A stretch of DNA of 64,000 nucleotides. It comes from Argopecten irradians (lineage: Eukaryota; Mollusca; Bivalvia; Pectinida; Pectinidae). The notes under the pieces are model-generated. The model did no database searches. It had not been told where the DNA came from and worked only from the letters and a program-made list of their open reading frames with translations. The stretch's first letter is position 1. Each line of letters starts with the position of its first letter. The translations under genes and the position numbers were made by a program. This document shows positions 33,901-43,665 of this stretch, piece after piece. Location of the stretch: the NCBI RefSeq assembly GCF_041381155.1, contig NC_091134.1, positions 57,195,467 to 57,259,466 of the forward strand. The letters run 5' to 3'.

Positions 33901-35713
33901 ATTCTCTGAAAACTTGGACCTATGAAAAGAAAGCAAGCCAATATATGCCTATAGTATGAAGAATCTAACAGTTCTCTAAAAATTGGACCTTTGAAAGGAA
34001 AAAAACAAAAGAACGTGCATGCGTGTTAACATTTATTTGTTGAAAAGACCAAGGCAAGAGGCGATTCTCGATGATTATATTGTGTAAGCAGTCTGAATAG
34101 GAGGTGACCTGGCCCGATACCAAATGGTGTCGGCGAGTTCCACCTTTTCATGTAGTAGTGCGCTTTGGCCCTAAACCAGACATCTATCTGTCATAATGTC
34201 GAAGTTTGGTGTCAGGGTGCCCAAAATAGAGAAATTTCTATTCTCCATAACTTTTTTTTTTGCAAAATTCTCTGCATCATAGTTTACGATATTCACAAGA
34301 TTTATTTTTATTGCGTTTTCTCAATGAAGTTTCGAATATATCTAGCGGGACGCTTTTTACATGGACTACATGAGTTAAAGTGATTTTCTATTTGTCATCA
34401 AGCACCTTTTTGAGACAGTTGAATACCATCCTCCGTACTGTTCTGCCAGTGTCCATGTTCGCGCTGACTGGAATATACCGTTTCCCAACAAACCAATCCA
34501 TCATCTTTAACTCGACCTGTACATTGCCAAGCAGTTTCTGATTAACCTTTTCCTCAAGAAGAAGAATCCGACATGTTTCGGTTGATCGGACTGTGGCAGT
34601 ACAGGGCACACTGTATAGAACAGAGACTTCCCCAAAGTAATCTCCCGTGGATAAGTCTGCAATGACCTCTCCGGACAAGGTCATGACCTCTGCATGACCA
34701 TCATCAATGATGAAGATTCCGTTCGATGTCGAACCTGTGAACAAACAAAAACCAATATCTGACTTTATGAGTTAGCAAAGCATCACGAACGACTACCAGT
34801 AACATGAATAAAATGCTAAATAAGTGTCGGTAACTTTTCTATGTTCTACAAAACACTAAAATACAATCTACTAAATGATCCAAAAACTTTGATAACGGTT
34901 TACTATTTAACAGTTACGACATGAATGCATTTTATTGTAGCTTAACAACACTGACCCTGACTAACGACATCCTGGTCAGCTTGGTAATCCCTGACCACGA
35001 CTAGAGTGGTCAGTCTGTCTACCACTTCGTCAGTAAGAATGGATCTGGGCAGCGGAATGGAGTCCAGACATCGCCGAACTTTCTGAAAATATTATATCAA
35101 GAACATTTCAATGGTTCAATGGTTACAATAAATTTTAAACGTTAACAATATCAGGAAACATGTTAACTTTTCGTGTTGCAGTCTCATACTCTAATCTTGC
35201 TTGTAAGAAGCATTCCCATTGGCTTAAAAATGAAGTTATTAGCCCACAACGTAAAAAATGACGTCGCCGTTTATAACGTCACATTTTAATGGTTGAATTT
35301 CTAAGAGAAAAGTGTCCACCAATAAAAAAAAAATACAGGTAAATGATTCACATTACAAAGATTAATTTGAATATATTATTATGTTGTGGAGATATACAAT
35401 ACAAAATTCTGAGTGTGTCAATCTCCATAACATATTCAACTTCAAGTGAATCCTTAAATCTTAGTGATAGAAATATTTTTGTGAAAACAGCCTGACTTGA
35501 AATAACACAATGACGTCGTTATAACAAACATTATGATCGAATAGCATTAACAGGTTTTTTTCATAGACCTGTTGTAAAATCAATCTAAGTAAATAATTTT
35601 AAAGTCTTGTCGTTTCCAGAACATATCATTTCACGGGATTTGCCTTTTTAAAAGTTCTACAGTACCTCGACCATTAATGACGATAGTTCCCGTCTCTCCG
35701 TCTTATACGGCAT
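27954..35713 (-). CDS. Triple cyclic-nucleotide-binding-domain protein
   Basis: Ten exons splice in consistent phase: 35713-35666, 35082-34956, 34734-34406, 33919-33771, 33305-33241, 32129-32029, 31260-31150, 30925-30793, 28469-28371, 28108-27954, giving 438 residues. CNB domain 1 (about 20-140) has DVVSQGSTSNGIFIIDDG and the phosphate-cassette-like FGEVSVLYSVPCTATVRS (92-108), with Cys where the ligand-binding Arg usually sits. Domain 2 (about 169-273) has VIYPPGSVVA and VVLGEEGILLGLENTIMVRA. A Trp-rich linker (274-320) ends in YPAYLQFEVVLQLMKQSALF, like the end of a CNG/HCN C-linker. Domain 3 (about 320-430) has REVYPGELVC and HIFVLILKGEAELV but no GE cassette. There is no membrane segment in the part seen. 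The start is uncertain: the ATG used overlaps the stop of a 69-residue upstream frame (TAATG at 35711-35715), and that frame could supply an alternative N-terminus by splicing. The nearest relatives are unknown; CNBD2-like proteins are one possibility. Cyclic nucleotide binding is doubtful. Confidence 0.72.
28590..29130 (-). repeat. Diverged tandem units related to the 29.4-30.7 kb element
   Basis: Two close units (about 28604-28770, sharing 'cagaagttgcttaaaatgac') and further eroded ones carry 'gaatgaaggtcaatgt' and 'ttattaacaagaagtca' blocks. The same blocks are found in the neighbouring element. This is probably an older copy without intact ends, in intron 8 of the cNMP-domain gene (28470-30792) (upstream of exon 28469-28371). 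Confidence 0.5.
29444..30676 (-). mobile_element. Pearl-like element, fourth family, inside the cNMP-domain gene
   Basis: Read on the minus strand it begins at 30676 with TTTTAGCTCACCTGCCCGAA and a hairpin, then GTCCGTCGTCCGTCCATCC microsatellite DNA. About seven tandem units of roughly 150 bp follow ('tgaccttgaatgaaagtcaa', 'ccctaggctgtttggttatt' on the plus strand). It ends near 29444 with GGGCCCATTGGACCCTTGTT. The left end matches the nested element at 5442, but unit sequence differs. Confidence 0.65.
32549..32862. mobile_element. MITE-like inverted repeat in an intron of the cNMP-domain gene
   Basis: The left arm (about 32549-32605: AGAGGATCTGACAACATCCC, then AGGGGTCATGTTCGGATGAC) is matched in reverse complement by 32802-32862 (AGAGGATCTGAGAAAATCCC, then AGGGGTCATGTCTAGGTGAC). 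A third partial copy of the GGGGTCATGTCTAG motif lies at 32305. A five-fold ATTCA simple repeat is at about 32450-32476. Confidence 0.55.
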
Positions 35714-36622
35714 TACTGGAGTTGGCGATTCATCTCTTTCGGATTAAGATCCTCTTCATTATCATTTTCGCTATCAGTATCTTTTTCTCCAACTTTATTA
35801 ATAGTAGTTCTACTCTCTTTATTACCCATGATTACAGTAAAGCGTTTACGTGAATGTGATCTCCAAAGTTCATTAAACGCTTCAAAATCAAAAGTTTCCA
35901 TCGCGGGAATTATAAAACACACATTTTTAACATTTTCTGCAAAGTCTTTTTAAAAACCTTGTTGGTGTACAGCTATTTCGGAATCGATAATAAATGCGAC
36001 ATTTCCATTTCCCTCCACGTTTCTCTTTTTCCTTTTTTGTTTAAAATCTAGGCCAACCTTTTTCATATTTTGCACGAAAACTTGAGATTAGATAGAATAT
36101 AAATCTTCAAACTTGCCTTTCGTCAATACACCACTGAAAGACGACATTGGCTGTTGGTGTTTCTCTTAAATCTGAAGATCTGTCGTTAGTTTGTCAATGA
36201 CGTGTTGTATTTTATGGAGAAGAAACTACAACCTAGGAACTGCGAGTATTAAAGCCCGTAACGGGTAATGGACATTATCTCTAAATTTCTAAAACACTTT
36301 TATTACTGAAACAAAGTTGTTTTTCATTATGCACAGATGACTCCATAAATAATACGTACTGCGCATTTTAGTGCAATTCTACGAATAATGTAGGCTTTTG
36401 TCATCCTATTAGATAACGTGTTTCTATACCAGCTAGCCCGACTGAGGTCCATCTAACAATCGCTAATCTTGTTATCATGGAATAAAATCTGTGATCACTA
36501 GCGTTATCTATCGGGTACAGGTGTGACCCATCTATCATATATATAGTGTACGTGTATATAACCTATATATGCGTGTACAGTTACAATAATCAAACACATT
36601 GATTGTTTATGTATGAAGCAGA
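35714..36622. promoter_or_regulatory. Divergent intergenic region between the cNMP-domain and ependymin-like genes
   Basis: This region separates two divergent start codons and must hold both promoters. A TATA-like run (CATATATATAG, then TATATAACCTATATATGCG) lies about 50-90 bp upstream of the ependymin-like start and could serve that gene. The minus-strand frame at 35922-35713 (METFDFEAFNELWRSHSRKR...) is either an upstream open frame or an alternative N-terminus of the cNMP-domain gene. Confidence 0.4.
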
Positions 36623-39595
36623 ATGATTTCATTAATTATACAGTTCTTATCAATTCTCTTTACCATTTCCACAACACTGAGAATCAACGCACCAGAGTGG
36701 CCAACGACTTATAAGGTAAGACCACTTCTTGATTTACATTTTACATGTTTAAAACACTAAATCAATTGAGTAGAAATGTACTGGTCAGCGATTGAATCGA
36801 AGATTATCTAACTTCCAGACCCACCGGAAGTGGTTCTTCTTCGTATATGGCTGTGGAAATGGGACGACAGTGTGTGTTAAGACCCCTGTGTATCAATAAA
36901 GTGTTCTGGATATTCTAATGAGAGAAAAACCCACAAGTTAATAGTTTTATCACCTGGATGTTAGAAGCAGGCGACGAAAAGAAATTATAGAAATTTAAGA
37001 GGTGATACTTTTTTGACCAATATATGCAATGAATCTAATGCAAAAAGACGTAATTTGGGGGTTGCATTGTGAATTAACAAACAACCATTCTGTATTATTT
37101 CTATATTAATGTATGTTTTCTCCAGGCATGCGTGTACGTGCAGACTGAGCAGGAATATATCCCTATGGGATGGTACGTAGATGGCAGTACACACAGAATG
37201 AGACTCGACAGCTACGGTATCCCGGAAGGTAATATTCAGCTGTTGTTCGTCAGAAGAAACAGATAATCCTCAAAAGTTATATAAGTCTAAACATGTCACA
37301 TGATTCGCTATCCCAAGTCAATTGTTGTGCTATTGAATGTAAAAAAAACTAGTGTTCGCCAATATGTTCGCTAATGTGTAAGGGTTAAATCAAGAGTAGA
37401 GGACGTATTGGTATATGTTGTCCTTCCATATAAAACTATCTTTTGCTCTTTTTAAGATAGAAAAGATAATCACACATTTGCTGCCGACGGTTTCAGCTAC
37501 GCCTGCTCACACCTTGGACCTCCATTATATGTCTATCTGTATCACTATGACAACGGGAAGGAATACGACATCTTTCCGGCACCAACAAAACCTTATCACC
37601 AGTGCACTGCATAGTAAGTATGAGTCAGAGAACAAACAAAACCTTATCACCAGTGCACTGTATAGTAAGTATGGGTCAGAGAACAAACAAAACCTTATCA
37701 CCAGTGCACTGCATAGTAAGTATGAGTCAGAGAACAAACAAAACCTTATCACCAGTGCACTGCATAGTAAGTATGAGTCAGAGAACAAACAAAACCTTAT
37801 CACCAGTGCACTGCATAGTAAGTATGAGTCAGAGAACAAACAAAACCTTATCACCAGTGCACTGTATAGTAAGTATGGGTCAGAGAACAAACAAAACCTT
37901 ATCACCAGTGCACTGTATAGTAAGTATGGGTCAGAGAACAAACAAAACCTTATCACCAGTGCACTGTATAGTAAGTATGGGTCAGAGAACAAACAAAACC
38001 TTATCACCAGTGCACTGTATAGTAAGTATGGGTCAGAGAACAAACAAAACCTTATCACCAGTGCACTGTATAGTAAGTATGGGTCAGAGAACAAACAAAA
38101 CCTTATCACCAGTGCACTGTATAGTAAGTATGGGTCAGAGAACAAACAAAACCTTATCACCAGTGCACTGTATAGTAAGTATGGGTCAGAGAACAAACAA
38201 AACCTTATCACCAGTGCACTGTATAGTAAGTATGGGTCAGAGAACAAACAAAACCTTATCACCAGTGCACTGTATAGTAAGTATGGGTCAGAGAACAAAC
38301 AAAACCTTATCACCAGTGCACTGTATAGTAAGTATGGGTCAGAGAACAAACAAAACCTTATCACCAGTGCACTGTATAGTAAGTATGGGTCAGAGAACAA
38401 ACAAAACCTTATCACCAGTGCACTGTATAGTAAGTATGGGTCAGAGAACAAACAAAACCTTATCACCAGTGCACTGTATAGTAAGTATGGGTCAGAGAAC
38501 AAACAAAACCTTATCACCAGTGCACTGTATAGTAAGTATGGGTCAGAGAACAAACAAAACCTTATCACCAGTGCACTGTATAGTAAGTATGGGTCAGAGA
38601 ACAAACAAAACCTTATCACCAGTGCACTGTATAGTAAGTATGGGTCAGAGAACAAACAAAACCTTATCACCAGTGCACTGTATAGTAAGTATGGGTCAGA
38701 GAACAAACAAAACCTTATCACCAGTGCACTGTATAGTAAGTATGGGTCAGAGAACAAACAAAACCTTATCACCAGTGCACTGTATAGTAAGTATGGGTCA
38801 GAGAACAATGTTCATAAAAAGATTAAGCAGATTTTAAATATTTTATCAACGTTTTCAGAAGTTTATTTTATTTCTGGATTTTCTGTTGGCAATGTTACAG
38901 CAACATGACGACGCTGTATCCGCGAAGCCCGCTGTTACCAGGGTTGGAATTTATTGAGCAAGTGAAGGACAACTTCACCACATATAACCATTGGAGAGCA
39001 GACTACTTTCTCTTTACAAATGATTACTTCTTCCACGTTGTCAACGGGCTGCCATACAAGTAAGTTTATAGCGCCAATTAGCTACCATACAAGTACGTTC
39101 ATATCACCAACAGGATGCTGTACTATGATTCGCAATGCCAAGATTCGCATCGCCAATTAAATGCCGTACAAGTAAGACGATTTGAAACATCGCTAACGGG
39201 CTGCTGTGCAAGATTTGGCGATGCCAATGAACTGTCATACAAGTAAAATGATTCACATTGCCAATGAACTGCCATACATGTCAGCTATCAATGACACAAT
39301 CGGGCTTCCATACAAATAAGTTGATTAATTAATGTCACCATCGGGTTACCATAGTAAGTTTACCCATGTCGCCAAATTTTCACATTTTTTGTGCCATTAT
39401 TGAGTGCTATCATTCACAAAATATTAATATTATCACTTGAAAAACACAAACTTATATAGTTTTGTAATTTGTACATGTTCTTTTGGTAGGGTTTACGTGG
39501 ACGGTGTTGAGAAGACGTTTGTCTACATAGAGAATGTGACGTTAGATGAAAGCGTCTTCCTTGTACCTAATGACGTCACTTGCAAGGCAGGATGA
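36623..39595 (+). CDS. Secreted ependymin-like (LolA-like fold) protein
   Basis: Five exons splice in phase: 36623-36715, 37126-37228, 37457-37613, 38901-39059, 39490-39595, giving 205 residues, close to the usual ependymin length. Residues 1-22 (MISLIIQFLSILFTISTTLR) are a signal peptide. The mature part has exactly four cysteines (C33, C82, C115, C202). Order of landmarks matches ependymins: WYVDGSTHRMRLDSYG early, then YVYLYHYDNGKEYDI before a cysteine, and a C-terminal VTLDESVFLVPNDVTC resembling the family's 'DPSVF.PP..C'. Four N-glycosylation sequons are at N70, N119, N142 and N186. Ependymin-related proteins are secreted, often calcium-binding, and expanded in molluscs. No ligand can be assigned. 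Introns 3 and 4 are invaded by tandem copies of their own 5' splice sites. Family call is moderate; the coding model is strong. Confidence 0.75.
37583..38812 (+). repeat. 24 x 51-bp tandem array duplicating the exon-3 3' end and its splice donor
   Basis: The unit is 51 bp: ACAAAACCTTATCACCAGTG, CACTG(C/T)ATA, GTAAGTATG(A/G)G, TCAGAGAACAA. The first copy overlaps the end of coding exon 3. A GTAAGTAT donor occurs at 37614 and every 51 bp up to 38787, 24 in all, with no drift. Units 1, 3, 4 and 5 are the GCATA/ATGAG type; unit 2 and units 6-24 are the GTATA/ATGGG type. Because 51 is a multiple of 3 and two plus frames and one minus frame lack stops, long artificial open frames (497, 427 and 411 residues) span it. 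In the true exon frame each unit reads GCA TAG or GTA TAG, a stop. Confidence 0.92.
39036..39366 (+). repeat. Decayed tandem copies of the exon-4 3' end and splice donor in intron 4
   Basis: The real border reads AACGGGCTGCCATACAA then GTAAGT. About eight imperfect copies follow at 30-45 bp steps: AATTAGCTACCATACAAGTA, AATTAAATGCCGTACAAGTA, AACGGGCTGCTGTGCAAG, AATGAACTGTCATACAAGTA, AATGAACTGCCATACATGTC, AATCGGGCTTCCATACAAAT, and ATCGGGTTACCATAGTAAGT, plus one weaker. Between them 'tatcgccaa'-like spacers recur. Confidence 0.75.
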
Positions 39596-42500
39596 CCACA
39601 TGTCAAAGCCTGATGGCGGTGCGATGGTGGCGAGAACAACCTTATTGTCGCTCAATTATGGACTGAATGTACAAAGTACATTGTACAAGGCCACGATAAG
39701 GAAAACAAACGACCTTGACAGTCTTATAGACGGATGTTAATGATATTAGTAATTAGTAATTATGTATCCACTTTCCCATGTCACTTTAATGGATTTTCAT
39801 ATTGACATACACAATATCTATATATCTCCATATACTTTCATGAGATTTAAAGGTTTTTAAAATAATAATGGATGGACGATTTAGTAACCTGAAAAATATG
39901 TTTTATATACTTCCACCGAAGGTGAACTACCCATAGTTTTATGATATTTAGATAACCATTTCGTCATAAACACGATACATAAACGGAATTAAACTTAAAT
40001 TAGATATAGTTAATTTGGTGAACACAAAAAGGAACGGCACTTCAATGCCAACTTGCTTTCCTCATAAACAAGCGGTAAATATCAGATTTAACCAAACTGA
40101 TTGGTAACAAATTTTCCGCAGTTGAAGGCCTTGAAATTGCAATTTCAATAAAAGTTACTTGTGTATATATGTAAGCTTTAAAACCGAAACGTTTTACGTT
40201 TTCATGCACAAGTACTATCAAAATGTTGTATAATTTCAGTATAAAGCCCAATAATTTGTATACTTTTCATTTTAATAATGTGAGGCATTTCAATTTAAAG
40301 CATGTTTTTTAAAACTATTACGAGTAAAAAATCGTTAAGCATACTAGCCTTTTCAGATTTTAAAAGTTTATAATTTGAATTGGCACAAAAGACCAATAAT
40401 AATGATGTAATTTAAATTCATTCAATGCATTCGTCATTCACGAGATTTCTAAGTGAAGTATACGGTTACACCTACATGAACATTATCTGGTGACATCAAA
40501 CGAACGTAAAAAATCAACATATCAATATAATTCATGATCAAAATGGTACAGGGTAATAATGAATTCGATATAATGGTAGCTAAGGCCAAGCAAATAATAT
40601 ACAAATAAACAAACGAACGAATGAATGAATGATGAATTAATGGATAGACGGATAGATGGATGGATGAACTATAATAAATAAATGAATGAGATAAAGGATC
40701 AATTCATCAATCAATCCATTAATTTATCAATCAATCCATTAAATTATCAATTAATCCATTAATAAACCAACTCAAGCAACACACCAATCAATGGACCAAT
40801 CAATCCATTAATTGAACAAATGATTACTCTATCAATAGACTCTGACTAACCAACTACTACACAAGCGTATCAATCAAAACGAACAAAACATCCTGTTTGG
40901 GCTCATTTATATACACGTCTACTGTCTATAGTTTATAATACTGAATCTATATAATAACCAAAGTTTATATTTGTACTTCTTTATAATGCCATATATAGAC
41001 CCTGATAAACCCGATACTTTATACAAGTATCAAGTAAACATCACTCGAATGTCAATCTTTGTTTTCTTCCGATTGACACGCATTATAAAGAAGTTCGAAA
41101 TGTGATAAGGGAACTCTAGATCCTAATAACCAATATTCTCCATAATATATAGATCTGTTTACTCCGGACAGACTGCTGTCCATTTTAATATTCATCACTG
41201 AATTCATAGGAAGGAGTTACTAGTTTGGCGCAAAGAAATAATTATTGGTGAAAATAGGAAATGGTTGAAGCAAACAAACTGCCATGACATTTATAGTACA
41301 AAAACATGAGAATTAACATGGTGTTGCCTTAATACACCTAACGGAGACGTTTGACCTCTGTTTGTCGTGAAGTAAGCTACCGTTGTAATTGATAAAACGT
41401 TTTGAGGCTGAATGTGATAAAAAGGATTTAAATTTCATTACCGGATTAACAGTTCATCTTAATAAAGATGTAAAAATATTGATGTATATATTTGCAAATC
41501 TTGTTTATCCCTCCAATAAATATCAATTTGATTGTGTTTCGGTTGAAAGGACTCGCACATACATTAGCTATTGTGATTTGAAGAAAAATATCTGCCTAAA
41601 TCCATGTGCATAATTTATTGACGACCCTACAAAGAAAGTAAGTTCACGCTCATGAGGTGTCAATATTTGTGGTCAATGGAGAGAAGGTTTTAATGGAGCG
41701 ATAGTGTGACTTGGAGCAGGTGTAAACTTGACCACAAAACCTCTTCAAGTCTATATTTGCAATGCTCATATTTAGTAGATTGTTTCTTTTCAATTTAAAA
41801 GTAAAACACGGAAATAACATCTTTGGTAAAATTCAAAGTTCTTACTACTTAATACATGGAGCGTTATTTGTAAGTGCTTTATGATTAAAAGGGTTTGGTA
41901 AAACATATTTGCATTAAGCGTGAAGCTGACCAGGTATTTTGAAGGGGCACGGTTAGTGGAAGGCAGCCGAATTTACAAGGGTATATTAATTTGGCATTTA
42001 GATAGTGGCTATATAACGTCCACGGCATAGGACAACCATACACTTATCTGTAAAAGTCACAGGCATTTAAGGACTTAATGAGAATATTTATCAAACACTC
42101 GTGGAGTTTAAACATTCGTGTATATCGGTATAAGCTGTACAGGTACATTCATACACTAAAGGTGAACCTGTTGAGGATAGGTTTGAATTTTCTGCGTTTG
42201 ACTGGCCATATCAGTTAACATGTCAACATGCAACTGGCCCAGTTCGCTGGAAAAGGTATACCGTACGTAGTGCCGACAAAGCTGTTAAAACGGGCATATG
42301 AAGAAAAATTCGAATAACCAGTGATATGGATTATAGGAATAGCAAACTAATGGACTGTTAGGATGGATAGATATTTATGCCTTTTGAAACTAAAGATGAA
42401 CGTTGAAATCAACTGGAATCACATGCTAACCATATTCTAACTATATGGTCCGCAGGACATGTATATATTTAATAAAAACGCTGAAAGCTTAACGCCAATG

Positions 42501-42712
42501 AAATTATAACTTCATTTGGACAAATTTAAATTTTCACCATATCAGTGCAGCCCAATGTTGGACTCTTTTCATTCAGGACATAGTGCTTTGGAAATTTGTT
42601 TATAGTATACATGTGTTTTATAAATGTGGTTGTATACATGTGTTTGTATACATGTGTTTTATACGTGAATGAGTCCGAAATAAGTAGTAAATGATGTAAA
42701 AATCTGATACAG
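39596..42712. other. Intergenic DNA; short simple repeats; possible upstream exon of the next gene
   Basis: Simple-sequence DNA based on GAATGAATG, GGATAGATGGATGG and CAATCAATCC lies at about 40610-40810. A possible first coding exon for the gene at 42713 lies at about 42229-42256: ATGCAACTGGCCCAGTTCGC and on to a GTATAC donor, in phase with it, reading MQLAQFAGK. That exon is weakly supported. Nothing else is recognised. Confidence 0.35.
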
Positions 42713-43665
42713 GAGTGACTCGTACCACAAGTACCACAAGAATAAGAGATGAAAACCATAAACGTGAATCTGGTATAGAAGGAGACATGGATGTCAAACG
42801 AATCAAACGGACAAACCAAAAACGAGAACTACAGCTTCCGTCCGTTTTTCTCAATAACAACTGGAGCTCTAAAGAAGATTGTGAACTTTTGGATTTATTT
42901 GGGAACAACAGTTTACCTCCATTACAAATTCCACTTTCGGTAGAATCTCAAATTAGATGCTCGAAATTGTCACCTCGCCAGCTTAGTGATAAGTCACAAT
43001 TATGGAGAAATAGGAAATCAGGAAAGAATCGTTTTCAGCAAGGCGTTCACAAATATGGATGTATTCCAGAAACTGGCATATACAACGACAAAGTGGACAA
43101 GCTTTATAAGCTTGTTACACGGGAAAACTCAATTATGCTCCCTCCATTAGAAACGTCTGGAAGAGTAAAATCAAATATTTCTAACTATGTGGATTTGGCA
43201 GAAAGACATTACGTCATGAAGGATTTCCAGACAGAGGGAAAAATCTCGAAATTTGCACGTGACGAAGTTTATTTCCCGAACGTCAACAAAGATCTGTTTA
43301 CGTGCTACGAATGCAGACGACGTTACGTCAGCGACAAGTACACTGAAGCGTTCGTAACAAGAAATTCAAAAAAGCTCCCATGTGTGTCAATTACATCGCC
43401 AAAAAGTAAAAAACATAAAAAGTCATTCGTCAAAATTCGAGGAACCCGTGCACAGTTCTGTGACGTATTAGGGAAACGGTTCTGCTCAGAATGTGGGGAT
43501 TTAGAAAACCGAAAAATGCGACAGGAACTTTTGGATTCATTTCAAACATCGGAGAAAAATGGAGGTTCATCCGGTCACCTGACCACAAGGAGGTCATTTA
43601 AAGGCCGCAAACGACGTGTCGTCATTGACCCAATACCAACTCTTGTAACTTATGACGGATGTTGA
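42713..43665 (+). CDS. Last exon of an unknown protein with two CxxC pairs
   Basis: An acceptor (AATCTGATACAG) at 42712 opens a 317-codon exon with no early ATG, so this is a 3' exon whose 5' partner is not proven (see 42229). The product is basic. An internal methionine at residue 24 could be an alternative start. It has an N-terminal KR-rich stretch (VKRIKRTNQKRE), a proline/leucine-rich middle, and a cysteine part with FTCYEC (C197, C200) and FCSECGD (C257, C260), a spacing compatible with one zinc site. After it comes a basic tail with RRSFKGRKRRVVIDP (about 296-310), a likely nuclear signal. AATAAA follows at 43790-43795. I do not recognise the family. A nuclear nucleic-acid-related role is only a guess. 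Confidence 0.6.

Noticed and set aside
34388-34744. Stand-alone 118-residue CNB-domain gene
   Set aside because: Its start ATG lies upstream of the acceptor at 34735. Phase and domain continuity link it to exons on both sides.
37583-38812. CRISPR-like direct repeat array
   Set aside because: Units are head-to-tail with no spacers, in an intron of a eukaryotic gene.
37415-38908. 497-, 427- and 411-residue open frames with 17-residue repeats
   Set aside because: They arise because the 51-bp unit is a multiple of three and has no stop in three frames. The true exon 3 frame stops in each unit, and the splice phases of exons 3 and 4 skip the whole array.
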